DNA of 64,000 nt from Clostridiales bacterium (lineage in GTDB: Bacteria > Bacillota > Clostridia > Christensenellales > QALW01), in NCBI GenBank assembly GCA_015069575.1, contig SVIH01000008.1:1-64000 (forward strand), in the 5' to 3' direction. Positions 34,600 to 43,150 of the stretch are shown one piece after another. The notes under the pieces were generated by a model, which was not told the DNA's origin, did no database searches, and saw nothing but the letters and a program-made list of their open reading frames with translations. Every line of letters begins with the position of its first letter. The first letter of the stretch is position 1. Position numbers and translations under genes: made by a program.

Positions 34600-37500
34600 A
34601 TGAAAGGATTAGTGTTTAAAAGGGTGCTTGCAATAATCATAGTGTTAACACTTGTTGCAGGTATTTCGGTGGGAACAAATATTTTAGTAAATAAAACTGC
34701 TCCTGCTTCAAGCACAATAAAAAACGGATTATCCGCTTATGAACTTGCAGTTCAGTATGGATATACCGGCACTGTTCAGGAGTGGTTAGAAAGTCTGAAC
34801 GGCAAATCTGCTTACGAAATTGCAAAGGAAAACGGATACACAGGAACAGAAGCCGAGTGGACTGCTTCACTTAAAGCCACAGCAGGTAAAGACGGTGTTG
34901 GTATTAAGACTGCCGCGTTTTCCGATAAAAACGAATTGCTTATTACTTTGACCGATGATACTGTATTAAATCTTGGCGTTGTAAAAGGTGCTGATGGCAT
35001 AAACGGCGCAAATGGTACCAACGGTAAAGATGGTGCTAACGGTAAAGATGGTGTAGGTATTACTTCGGCAAACATCAATGCCGAGGGTCAACTTGTGCTG
35101 TCATTCTCTGACGGCAAAACTGTCAACCTTGATAAAGTTGTTGGTATGAATGGTACAGACGGCATCGGCATTTCTTCTACCACTATCAATGCAAATGGTG
35201 AACTTGTTATTACATATACAAATGGTCAGACCGCAAACCTTGGCGTTGTAGTTGGAGCCAAGGGTGATAAAGGTGACAAGGGCGATACAGGTGCAACAGG
35301 TGCTACCGGTGCACAGGGCGCACAAGGTCAGCAAGGTATCCAAGGCGAAAAGGGAGACAAAGGCGACAAGGGTGACAAAGGTGACACAGGAGCCACAGGT
35401 CAAGACGGTGTAAGTGTAACCAAGACCGAAATCAATAACAAGGGTGAACTTGTTATTACCCTTTCTGATAACACAATATCTAATCTTGGTTTTGTCGTTG
35501 GCGCAAAAGGCGATAAAGGTGATAAAGGTGATACTGGCGCTACTGGTCAACAAGGTGCCCAAGGTGAAAAAGGCGACAAAGGCGATAAGGGTGACCAAGG
35601 CGAACAAGGCATTCAGGGTATTCAAGGTGAACAAGGTATTAGTGTAACTGGTGCTGAAATTAATTCTAACGGTAATCTTGTTATTTCTTTCTCCAACGGT
35701 CAACGTAGTGAACTTGGTAACGTAATTGGAGCCAAGGGTGACAAAGGTGACAAGGGAGATACAGGTGCAACAGGTGCACAGGGTCAACAAGGTATCCAAG
35801 GTGAACAGGGCATCCAGGGTATTCAAGGTGACAAAGGTGACAAAGGTGACACTGGTGCCACAGGTAAAGATGGTGTAAGTGTAACCAAAACCGAAATCAA
35901 TCAGAGAGGCGAACTCATTATTACCCTTTCTGATAATACTGTATCAAATCTTGGCGTTGTAGTAGGTGCCAAGGGCGACAAAGGCGACAGAGGTGAGCAA
36001 GGCATTCAGGGTATCCAAGGTATTCAGGGTGTTCAGGGCGAAACTGGTGCCAAAGGTGACGATGGTGTCGGCATTGAGACTATTGTTATTGATAACGGCA
36101 ACCTTAAAATAACTCTTACAAATAAAACCACACTTGACCTTGGTAATATCAAGGGTGAAAAAGGTGACACTGGTGCAACGGGTGCCACTGGCGAAAAAGG
36201 CGATAAAGGCGAACAGGGCATCCAAGGTATTCAGGGTATTCAGGGTGAAACCGGTAACGGTATCGCTTCCACTACTATCAATGAACTTGGCGAACTTGTT
36301 ATCGTTTATACCGATGGTTATCAAACCAACCTTGGTAAAGTTGTAGGTGAAAAGGGCGAAACTGGTGCAACAGGTGCTACAGGTGCTACAGGTGCCCAAG
36401 GTGAGCAAGGTCTTCAAGGCGAAAAGGGAGACCAAGGTGCCAAGGGCGATAAGGGTGACCAAGGTGTAGGTGTTGAATCTATCAACATTAATGCTGATGG
36501 TGAACTTGAAATTAAATTAACAGATAGTGATAACATTATTAACCTTGGCAAAATTATCGGACCCCAAGGTGCACAAGGCATTCAAGGTATCCAGGGTGAA
36601 CAAGGTGTTCAAGGTGAACAAGGTGTGGGCGTTACGGAAGTTTCAATGGTTAATAATGAACTTGTTATTAAACTTTCAGATGGCAAAACCTTTAACCTTG
36701 GCAATATCAAAGGCGAAAAAGGTGACCAGGGTGAACAAGGTATCCAGGGTATTCAAGGTATTCAAGGTGAGCAAGGTATCAGCATCACAGAAGTAAATTT
36801 AACTGTTGAAGGCGAACTTTCTATGACCTTCTCTTCTGGACAAACTGTTCCACTTGGCAATATTAAAGGCAAAGATGGTGTTGGTATTGCAGAAGTTTAT
36901 ATTCAGGATGGCAACCTTTTTGTAAGAAAAACTAATGAAGATGTTGCTGTAAACCTTGGCAATATTAAAGGAGAAAAAGGTGACCAAGGTGAGCCTGGCG
37001 AAAAAGGTGAACAGGGTAATGATGGTATTACGCCGCAGTTTAGAATAAACCCCGTTACAAATTATTGGGAAGTTTCTTCCGATAATGGCGTAACCTGGGT
37101 TCCTACTGATACAAAAGCAACAGGTGCAGAGGGTCGTGGTATTTTAAGAACAGAATTTTCAGGAACAAACTTTATTGTTTATTATACCGATGGCACTTCC
37201 GAAACACACGATTTGAGTGATATGATTAGTGATCCTAATGATAAAGAAATTTTAGTATATAGTTTACTTGAAGATGGTACATACGGTGTAATGGCAGGTG
37301 GTATGGCAAAATATGAAGCAGTTATTGAAATTCCTGCTATCCATAAAGGTATTGCAGTTACGCAAATTTTACCACATGGATTTAAAGATTTAACAACACT
37401 GCAAAAGATAAAAATGCCAAACACAGTTACAATTATTGGTAACAATGCATTTCAAAATTGTATAAGTTTAAATGATGTTGTTTTTCCGTATAAAATTAAG

Positions 37501-38421
37501 GAAATCAACCAATATGCATTTGAAGGTTGTGTTTTTTTAAATAGTGAAATTGTAATCCCCGAAACAACAAATTTAATCGGAAAGTATGCATTTTATGAAA
37601 CGAGAGTAACGTCAGTTACGTTAGCAGATACGGAAGGATGGACTACCGATAAAATGTACTATAGAGTTCCACCCGTTGGATGGGATCCATCTAGTATGAC
37701 TATAAATGCTGGGAATAATAGTGGAAGCACAACTAATTTTAATATATCTGGAAAAAAGGTTGATTTGTCTTCTCCTAAAAATGTGGCTACGTTGTTGACA
37801 CAAAGAACATATGTGTATAACAAAGGCCAATATGAAACTGTTTATACATATTTTGACGCGTATAAAGTAGATTGGTATAATGAAACCGCAGTTGAAATCC
37901 CTGATAATGCAATATATACTCTTGGACTTGAATATACCTTGCTTTCAGATGATACCTATGCAGTTTCTGTTGGTGCCGCGAGTGATAAAGATATTATTAT
38001 TCCTTACGAATATAATGGAAAAAAAGTAACTCAAATTAGTGAAGATGGATTTAAAGGTGTTGAAAATATTAATACAGTTGTTATTCCATCAAGCGTCACA
38101 AAAATTGGTGCAAATGCATTTTATAATTCGGGTGTAACAGAAGTTTATTTAAGCAACATTGAAAAATGGTCAACCAGTATACCATTTATGTACAGCGAGA
38201 GTTATGAATATTTAGACGGCGGTTATAATCCTTTTAATGGGCAGCCAACATATACAAGTGGATCTGTGAAATATGGATGCGATATTAATGATCCTAAAAA
38301 CGTTGCTGAAGCATTAAAAGGAGAAATGACTTTTGAATATAGTGTGCCTACATCAAGAACGTCTTCTATAAAAAAAAGTACAACATTTATTTGGTATGAT
38401 AAGGAATGGACTAAATCATAA
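34600..38421 (+). CDS. Giant collagen-like/LRR surface protein
   Basis: The 1273-residue protein starts with a signal or membrane segment (about 6-29), then two SAYE-x-A...GYTGT...EW repeats (about 45-90). Residues about 95-830 alternate collagen-type Gly-X-Y tracts (GDKGDKGD, GATGATGAQG, GIQGIQGEQG) with about 12-13 copies of a 31-residue beta module (pattern G-V-x-I...GELVITLSDG...NLGxVxG). The C-terminal third holds two groups of BspA-type leucine-rich repeats (IPAIHKG to TLADTEGW; IPYEYNGKKV to LSNIEKW). There is no LPxTG-like signal at the C-terminus, so anchoring is unclear. The protein should be exported and form trimeric stalks with LRR heads. The ribosome-binding site AAGGAGG directly follows the structured RNA and its terminator. 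Confidence 0.86.
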   Translation: MKGLVFKRVLAIIIVLTLVAGISVGTNILVNKTAPASSTIKNGLSAYELAVQYGYTGTVQEWLESLNGKSAYEIAKENGYTGTEAEWTASLKATAGKDGVGIKTAAFSDKNELLITLTDDTVLNLGVVKGADGINGANGTNGKDGANGKDGVGITSANINAEGQLVLSFSDGKTVNLDKVVGMNGTDGIGISSTTINANGELVITYTNGQTANLGVVVGAKGDKGDKGDTGATGATGAQGAQGQQGIQGEKGDKGDKGDKGDTGATGQDGVSVTKTEINNKGELVITLSDNTISNLGFVVGAKGDKGDKGDTGATGQQGAQGEKGDKGDKGDQGEQGIQGIQGEQGISVTGAEINSNGNLVISFSNGQRSELGNVIGAKGDKGDKGDTGATGAQGQQGIQGEQGIQGIQGDKGDKGDTGATGKDGVSVTKTEINQRGELIITLSDNTVSNLGVVVGAKGDKGDRGEQGIQGIQGIQGVQGETGAKGDDGVGIETIVIDNGNLKITLTNKTTLDLGNIKGEKGDTGATGATGEKGDKGEQGIQGIQGIQGETGNGIASTTINELGELVIVYTDGYQTNLGKVVGEKGETGATGATGATGAQGEQGLQGEKGDQGAKGDKGDQGVGVESININADGELEIKLTDSDNIINLGKIIGPQGAQGIQGIQGEQGVQGEQGVGVTEVSMVNNELVIKLSDGKTFNLGNIKGEKGDQGEQGIQGIQGIQGEQGISITEVNLTVEGELSMTFSSGQTVPLGNIKGKDGVGIAEVYIQDGNLFVRKTNEDVAVNLGNIKGEKGDQGEPGEKGEQGNDGITPQFRINPVTNYWEVSSDNGVTWVPTDTKATGAEGRGILRTEFSGTNFIVYYTDGTSETHDLSDMISDPNDKEILVYSLLEDGTYGVMAGGMAKYEAVIEIPAIHKGIAVTQILPHGFKDLTTLQKIKMPNTVTIIGNNAFQNCISLNDVVFPYKIKEINQYAFEGCVFLNSEIVIPETTNLIGKYAFYETRVTSVTLADTEGWTTDKMYYRVPPVGWDPSSMTINAGNNSGSTTNFNISGKKVDLSSPKNVATLLTQRTYVYNKGQYETVYTYFDAYKVDWYNETAVEIPDNAIYTLGLEYTLLSDDTYAVSVGAASDKDIIIPYEYNGKKVTQISEDGFKGVENINTVVIPSSVTKIGANAFYNSGVTEVYLSNIEKWSTSIPFMYSESYEYLDGGYNPFNGQPTYTSGSVKYGCDINDPKNVAEALKGEMTFEYSVPTSRTSSIKKSTTFIWYDKEWTKS

Positions 38422-38435
38422 AATAAACACAAACA

Positions 38436-38462
38436 AAAGGCAGCCAATGGCTGCCCTTTATA
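38436..38462 (+). terminator. Terminator of the collagen-like gene
   Basis: AAAGGCAGCC / GGCTGCC-CTTT form a G-C-rich stem, 14 bases after the stop codon. Confidence 0.78.
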
Positions 38463-38473
38463 TATCATAAAAA

Positions 38474-38506
38474 AACAAAAAAAGCTGTTACAAAAGTAAC
38501 AGCTTT
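38474..38506 (-). terminator. Terminator of rpmB
   Basis: AAAGCTGTTAC / GTAACAGCTTT with a four-base loop; on the minus strand the stem is followed by a T-run. Confidence 0.85.
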
Positions 38507-38523
38507 AATTTGTGCAAATTAAA

Positions 38524-38715
38524 TTATAATGCTCTTGTTACCTTGCCGGAACGAAGGCAACGTGTGCAAACACAAATCTGCTTGGGGGAGCCATCAACAA
38601 TAGCTCTAACCTTCTGAACATTGGGAGCCCAATATGTTCTTGTACGACGGTTAGAATGGCTAACCTGATTACCTGACATTACGCCCTTTTGACAAATTTC
38701 ACAATACTTTGCCAT
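38524..38715 (-). CDS. rpmB: 50S ribosomal protein L28
   Basis: The start is ATG 38715 after AAGGAGGTGG; three extra in-frame residues are open upstream. The 63-residue protein has the L28 pattern MAKYCEICQKGVMSGNQVSH with two Cys pairs (CEIC, CTRC), the zinc-binding form. It is in the large ribosomal subunit. A tRNA-Arg gene lies 52 bases upstream on the same strand, possibly co-transcribed. Confidence 0.96.
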   Translation of the reverse strand: MAKYCEICQKGVMSGNQVSHSNRRTRTYWAPNVQKVRAIVDGSPKQICVCTRCLRSGKVTRAL

Positions 38716-38766
38716 AAGTGCCACCTCCTTATACGGATGATAAAAATTTTTTTGAGCGTTGCTCTT

Positions 38767-38843
38767 TGGTGTGCGTGGAGGGACTCGAACCCCCGACCTA
38801 CTGGTTCGTAGCCAGTCACTCTATCCAGCTGAGCTACACACAC
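38767..38843 (-). tRNA. tRNA-Arg (anticodon ACG)
   Basis: On the minus strand a 77-nt tRNA folds with a 7-pair acceptor stem (GTGTGTG/CACGCAC), D-arm AGCTCAGCTGGATAGAG, anticodon arm CTGGCTACGAACCAG with anticodon ACG, T-arm GGGGGTTCGAGTCCC, and the discriminator A followed by an encoded CCA (38767-38769). The A of ACG would be modified to inosine to read CGN codons. Confidence 0.95.
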
Positions 38844-38864
38844 GTATATCTGAGCAACGGTGAT

Positions 38865-38893
38865 AGTATATAATAACCTTTTAAATTTGTCAA
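38865..38893 (-). promoter_or_regulatory. SigA promoter of tRNA-Arg (and probably rpmB)
   Basis: On the minus strand TTGACA (38888-38893) and TATACT (38865-38870) are 17 bases apart, about 22 bases before the tRNA. No separate promoter is evident before rpmB. Confidence 0.82.
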
Positions 38894-39039
38894 ACATTTT
38901 TTTGTTAAATTTTTGTTTATTTTATTTTGTGTTTGTGATAAAATATTTTTAAAGATAAACATTTTTATCATTTTGCTATCACAATTATAGGGTACAATAA
39001 TATTAAATAATAAACCTTTTATATGAAAGGACGAAAAAT

Positions 39040-39720
39040 ATGGCAAGAGTTTTAATTGTTGATGATGAAGAAAATATCCGCATTGGTTTAAGGGAGTATG
39101 CAGAGTTTGAAGGGCATATAGTTACCGAAGCTGTTGACGGTATGGATGCAGTTAATAAGTGCAAAAATACTGATTTTGATGTTATTATTATGGATATAAT
39201 GATGCCACGCCTTGATGGCTTTTCTGCATGCAAGGAAATTAGAAAAATTAAAGATATTCCTGTTTTGATGCTTTCAGCAAGGGGCGAAGAATACGATAAA
39301 CTATTTGGCTTTGAGCTTGGCATTGACGATTACGTTGTTAAGCCTTTTTCACCTAAAGAAGTTATGGCAAGAATAAACGTAATTGTTTCAAGAAGGCAGA
39401 ATGCCCAAAAGGAAAGTGAAAATAAGCATATAATCATTAAGGGGATTGATATTGACGCTTCAGCCCGTAAGGTTTATATTGACGGTAAAAGGGTTGAGCT
39501 TACGCCAAAAGAATATGATCTTCTTACATTTATGATTAAAAACAAGAATATTGCGTTATCCCGCAATCAACTTTTATCAGAAGTATGGGGATATGAATTC
39601 TTTGGTGATGACAGAACTGTTGATACACATATTAAGATGTTGCGCAACAGTATTGAACCATATCGTGATTTGATTTCTACTGTGCGAGGGGTAGGTTACA
39701 TATTTGAAACAGAAGAATAA
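39040..39720 (+). CDS. OmpR/PhoB-family response regulator
   Basis: The 226-residue protein has a receiver domain with the acidic pair DDE (8-10), phospho-acceptor Asp52 (IMDIMMPRLDG) and Lys in VVKPFSP, and a winged-helix domain (about 130-226, GYEFFGDDRTVDTHIKMLRN). It overlaps the sensor kinase gene by 17 bases. It is similar in plan to the earlier regulator (5000-5689) but distinct in sequence. Targets are unknown; a spore-protein gene follows the kinase. Confidence 0.93.
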   Translation: MARVLIVDDEENIRIGLREYAEFEGHIVTEAVDGMDAVNKCKNTDFDVIIMDIMMPRLDGFSACKEIRKIKDIPVLMLSARGEEYDKLFGFELGIDDYVVKPFSPKEVMARINVIVSRRQNAQKESENKHIIIKGIDIDASARKVYIDGKRVELTPKEYDLLTFMIKNKNIALSRNQLLSEVWGYEFFGDDRTVDTHIKMLRNSIEPYRDLISTVRGVGYIFETEE

Positions 39721-41182
39721 ACATGGCGTAAAACTGAAGATTTGGGAATATTTTTGTATATTTGCAATTGTTTTATTGGTTATTATTTGGTTGTTGCAAA
39801 TTGTTTTTCTTCAGTATTATTATATCGGTGCAATGGCGCGTGAAACAATTAATAATGCAAGGGAAGTTGTTTCATTATATAAAAAAAATCAACTTGATGA
39901 TAAAATAATATATGAAAAAGCCCACAAAAACAATATGGTTATTGTTATAACCAATAAAGATGGCTATGTATTATCTGCATATGATGATATGGGTATTATT
40001 GATAATCAGCGTATCAATTCTATAAATGATTATGGGAAAATATTAGGTAATGTGCACGATAAAATTTTAGATAGTAAAACAAAAGAAATTTATTATCGTG
40101 TTGAAAATGAAAAATCACAGGACCGTATAATTTTTTATGGCGCATATGCACAAAATAATAATGAAGAAGCATATATTTTTGTTTTATCTCAATTACAACC
40201 AATTGATTCTGTAATTGCGGTTATACAAAAACAATTTGTTCTAATAACTTTAATTGCGCTTTTAATGGCAGCGGTAATAGCATATGTTATTGCAAGAAGG
40301 TTTTCTAAACCTGTTGAAAAATTAACTAATTCTGCAAGAGAATTGGCTTTAGGTAATCTTAATGCTGATTTTAATTGCAAAGAGGCATTTTTTGAAATAT
40401 CCGATCTTTCAAAAGCACTTAATTATGCATCGTCAGAAATAAAAAAAGCGGCTGATTTCAGGCGTGAACTTATGGCAAATGTTTCTCACGATTTGCGTAC
40501 ACCGCTTACAATGATAAAAATGTATGCAGAAATGATTCGTGATATTTCAGGTGATAATAAAGAAAAGCGTGATAAGAATTTAAAGATTATTATTGATGAA
40601 ACAGACAGACTATCGTTGCTTGTTAATGATATTCTTGAATTATCTAAAATTGAAAATGCTGAACTTGATTTTGATGTTAAAGTTTTTGATATTTGCAAAA
40701 CCATAACAAGGGTGCTTGAAAAATTTTCTGTTATGGTTAATAAAGGATACTCGTTTAATCTTGAAGCACCTCAAAATGTTTATGTTGTAGGTGATGAAGC
40801 GCGTATCGAACAGGTTATTTATAATCTTTTAAGTAATGCGATACACTATACAGGTGAGGATTTAAAGGTAAATATTCATATTACCAAAAAATTTGATTTT
40901 GCTAAAATCGAGATTATTGATACCGGTGAAGGAATTCCCCAAGAAGAACTTTCAAATATTTGGGAACGCTATTATAGAACAAAAAATCATATTAGATCTC
41001 AAATTGGTACAGGTCTTGGATTATCAATTGTTAAAAATATTTTGATTGCGCATAATGCTGATTTTGGCATAGAAAGCACATTAGGCGTCGGATCGAATTT
41101 TTGGTTTGAATTAAAATTGCCTGAAAATTCCAATAATAAAACATTAAGACTTGCAGATAATAATATTGCAAAGGATGAATGA
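39704..41182 (+). CDS. Membrane sensor histidine kinase (TTG start)
   Basis: A TTG start at 39704 is supported by GAGGGGTAGG eight bases upstream; the next in-frame ATG would remove the first membrane helix. The 492-residue protein has two membrane segments (about 15-38, 178-200), an outer sensing domain, a HAMP linker, a HisKA helix with His262 (NVSHDLRTPLTMI), and the HATPase motifs NLLSNAIHY, DTGEGI and GTGLGLSIVK. It pairs with the overlapping response regulator. The signal is unknown. Confidence 0.92.
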   Translation: MKQKNKHGVKLKIWEYFCIFAIVLLVIIWLLQIVFLQYYYIGAMARETINNAREVVSLYKKNQLDDKIIYEKAHKNNMVIVITNKDGYVLSAYDDMGIIDNQRINSINDYGKILGNVHDKILDSKTKEIYYRVENEKSQDRIIFYGAYAQNNNEEAYIFVLSQLQPIDSVIAVIQKQFVLITLIALLMAAVIAYVIARRFSKPVEKLTNSARELALGNLNADFNCKEAFFEISDLSKALNYASSEIKKAADFRRELMANVSHDLRTPLTMIKMYAEMIRDISGDNKEKRDKNLKIIIDETDRLSLLVNDILELSKIENAELDFDVKVFDICKTITRVLEKFSVMVNKGYSFNLEAPQNVYVVGDEARIEQVIYNLLSNAIHYTGEDLKVNIHITKKFDFAKIEIIDTGEGIPQEELSNIWERYYRTKNHIRSQIGTGLGLSIVKNILIAHNADFGIESTLGVGSNFWFELKLPENSNNKTLRLADNNIAKDE

Positions 41183-41230
41183 CTTAATTAAAGTCGTTTC
41201 TTTGCTAAAAAAAGTTGGAGAAATATTATT

Positions 41231-41386
41231 ATGTCAAAAATGTCAGAAGCTCTTAAGCAAGAAATTGCAAAAGAATTAGGCGTGTATGACACAGTTAAAA
41301 ATTCAGGCTGGGGTGAAGTATCATCTCGTGACTGTGGTCATATGGTAACTAAGGCTATTGAAATTGCTGAAAGAAGCGTAAAATAA
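41231..41386 (+). CDS. Small acid-soluble spore protein, alpha/beta type (short)
   Basis: A 51-residue frame from ATG 41231 (GGAG site) reads MSKMSEALKQEIAKELGVYD, then GWGEVSSRDCGHMVTKAIEI. The EIAKELG block and GWG-x-VSSRDCG-x-MV-x-KAIE-x-AE are the two conserved parts of alpha/beta-type SASP, which coat and protect DNA in the spore. It is shorter than the Bacillus proteins but fits the clostridial short form. It lies 48 bases after the sensor kinase, has its own terminator and strongly indicates a spore former. Confidence 0.9.
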   Translation: MSKMSEALKQEIAKELGVYDTVKNSGWGEVSSRDCGHMVTKAIEIAERSVK

Positions 41387-41390
41387 ACAT

Positions 41391-41421
41391 TAGCGGGATG
41401 TAAAATTTACATTCCGCTTTT
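41391..41421 (+). terminator. Terminator of the spore protein gene
   Basis: AGCGGGATGTAAA / TTTACATTCCGCT with a short A loop, followed by TTTTC. The T-run is short. Confidence 0.65.
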
Positions 41422-41467
41422 CATATTTTGTATTTTTTTTCATATCCTTTATTAAGGAGTGATTTAA

Positions 41468-41779
41468 ATGTACAAAACGGGAAATTACATAATATACAAA
41501 GAGCATATGAATTTAAGAATCAAACCCAAAGTAAGTTCAGATGTACTGTGCGTTATACCGCAGGGAACTTGTATTGAAGTTGTGGAAGTATGGGATAATT
41601 GGGGTAAAATTACATATGATGATTATACGGGCTGGTGCTGTATAAGTGAATGTTTTGCCAAACTAGTTTGTTCTTGTAACAGTGATGATTGTTGTTATTT
41701 TAAAAAATATGATGAGTTAAATAATAAATATCAAGAACTTCTTAAAGATTTTGAAAAAATTAAGAAAATAATAAAATAA
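41468..41779 (+). CDS. SH3-domain protein with C-terminal coiled coil
   Basis: The 103-residue protein has a bacterial SH3 domain (about 5-60: MNLRIKPKVSSDVLCVIPQG, WGKITYDDYTGWC) and a C-terminal coiled coil (about 75-103). It has no signal peptide and five Cys residues between 53 and 77 (CISEC...CSCNSDDCC), which could bind metal or form disulfides. Its role is not known. AAGGAGTG precedes it. Confidence 0.72.
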   Translation: MYKTGNYIIYKEHMNLRIKPKVSSDVLCVIPQGTCIEVVEVWDNWGKITYDDYTGWCCISECFAKLVCSCNSDDCCYFKKYDELNNKYQELLKDFEKIKKIIK

Positions 41780-41845
41780 TTGCAATAGATAGATAGATAT
41801 GATATAATAAATATATATTTTTTGCGTTTAATTTGGAGTGAATGT

Positions 41846-43105
41846 ATGTTTATTATCAAAAATTATCATTTTAGGTATATTAAAACAGTTTTATATGTAT
41901 TACTTTCTTTATCTCTTGTTGTTATGTTAATTGTACTTGCTGTTGTTAATATTCGTCCTGCTAATAATGTTAATATTAGTTCATCACCAACTCCAACATC
42001 AACTAATAAAAGTGAGACAACAAATAAGGTAAAAATACAACTTGCCGGAGATGTTGTTCTTAATAGTAATTTGCTTACAAGCAGTTCAAATTCTTATGGT
42101 GAATTTAATTTTGATAATATTTTTAAAAGTATAAAGAATAGTATTAATGGCGATCTGGCAATTTTTAATATGGAAGGTATTATAGATGCATATAAAGATG
42201 GTTCACAAATTGCAGGCGCACCTATATTCAATTATCCTAAAGAAATTGCAAATTCATTAAAAAATGCTGGTTTTAATATGTGTATAACAGCTAACGATAG
42301 GGCTTCATATTTTTCTGATGCAGGAATTATTAATAATTATCAAAATATTTTAAATTCAGGTATGCTTCCTGTTGGAACTTCATTAGAAGGTAACAAAAAT
42401 TTTGCTGTATCTGAAATCAACGGTATCAAAATTGCAGTTTTAGCGTATACGGACAAGCTTTCAAATTTCGATAAAATTACTTTAGACAGGATTTCTTCAC
42501 TTGATTTTGAGGATATAGAAGGAACTATCGATGCAATTTCTGAAGATGTTGCTTATGTAAAAAATCAAGGGGCAGAAATTATCGTTGCTTCTATGCATTG
42601 GGGCGATGAGATGGCATCTGAACCAAATGAATCGCAGCGTGAACTTGCCGATAAAATGGCTAAATGCGGCGTAGATATTATTTACGGAACACGCTCGCAT
42701 GTTTTTCAACCTGTAACCTTTAAAAATATTGTTGATGATAATAATAACAGTAAAAATATTATTGTTGCATATTCAATGGGAAATTTATTGTCCCATCCAA
42801 CAGTTACAAGCGGAGAAACTACACAGCAAAGCGCAATCTTAAATATTTATATTGAAAGAGATCAAAGCGGTAAGGCGTATATATCCACTGCTGAGTGTGA
42901 ACCAATCTATATATATGCAAATTCGTTAAAAAATAACAACTATGAATATCATATCGTTTCTTCTTCTGAATATTATAGTGTACAGGAAAGACCGCAAATT
43001 TTTGCAAACGATTCTGATTGGAAAAACTGCAAGGATGCTTACGATAACATTAAGAAAATTATTGAACAAAGCGGTAAAAACGGAATGCCGCTTGGCTTAA
43101 AATAA
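41846..43105 (+). CDS. CapA-family (poly-gamma-glutamate/PgsA-like) protein
   Basis: The start is ATG 41846 after TGGAGTG. The 419-residue protein has a membrane anchor (about 15-38), a Ser/Thr-rich linker and a CapA domain of the calcineurin-like phosphoesterase fold, with LAGDVVLN, IFNMEG, ASMHWGDEM and GTRSHVFQPV. CapA/PgsA proteins anchor or transport poly-gamma-glutamate in some bacilli, but most clostridial relatives are uncharacterised. No capBCE genes are near, so a capsule role is not supported. Confidence 0.85.
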   Translation: MFIIKNYHFRYIKTVLYVLLSLSLVVMLIVLAVVNIRPANNVNISSSPTPTSTNKSETTNKVKIQLAGDVVLNSNLLTSSSNSYGEFNFDNIFKSIKNSINGDLAIFNMEGIIDAYKDGSQIAGAPIFNYPKEIANSLKNAGFNMCITANDRASYFSDAGIINNYQNILNSGMLPVGTSLEGNKNFAVSEINGIKIAVLAYTDKLSNFDKITLDRISSLDFEDIEGTIDAISEDVAYVKNQGAEIIVASMHWGDEMASEPNESQRELADKMAKCGVDIIYGTRSHVFQPVTFKNIVDDNNNSKNIIVAYSMGNLLSHPTVTSGETTQQSAILNIYIERDQSGKAYISTAECEPIYIYANSLKNNNYEYHIVSSSEYYSVQERPQIFANDSDWKNCKDAYDNIKKIIEQSGKNGMPLGLK

Positions 43106-43135
43106 AAGCCGCCATAATGGTGGCTTTATCTTTTG
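43105..43135 (+). terminator. Possible terminator after the CapA gene
   Basis: AAAGCCGCCA / TGGTGGCTTT form a ten-pair stem, followed by a short T-rich run. Confidence 0.5.
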
Positions 43136-43150
43136 GATAGGGGTATAATT

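Noticed and set aside
35101-36462. Long minus-strand frames opposite the collagen-like gene (241 and 172 codons)
   Set aside because: They mirror the low-complexity Gly-X-Y codons, have Thr/Phe/Val-rich compositions without motifs and lack ribosome-binding sites.
34867-37020. CRISPR-like or tandem DNA repeats inside the collagen-like gene
   Set aside because: The repeats are the Gly-X-Y and beta-module codons of one continuous frame, vary in length and have no spacer structure.
41183-41230. SigG promoter for the spore protein gene
   Set aside because: A TGAATG-like box exists at 41177 but no CATnnTA box lies at a proper distance.
41846-43105. Part of a capsule (capBCAE) operon
   Set aside because: Only the CapA-like gene is present; capB, capC and capE are absent on both sides.
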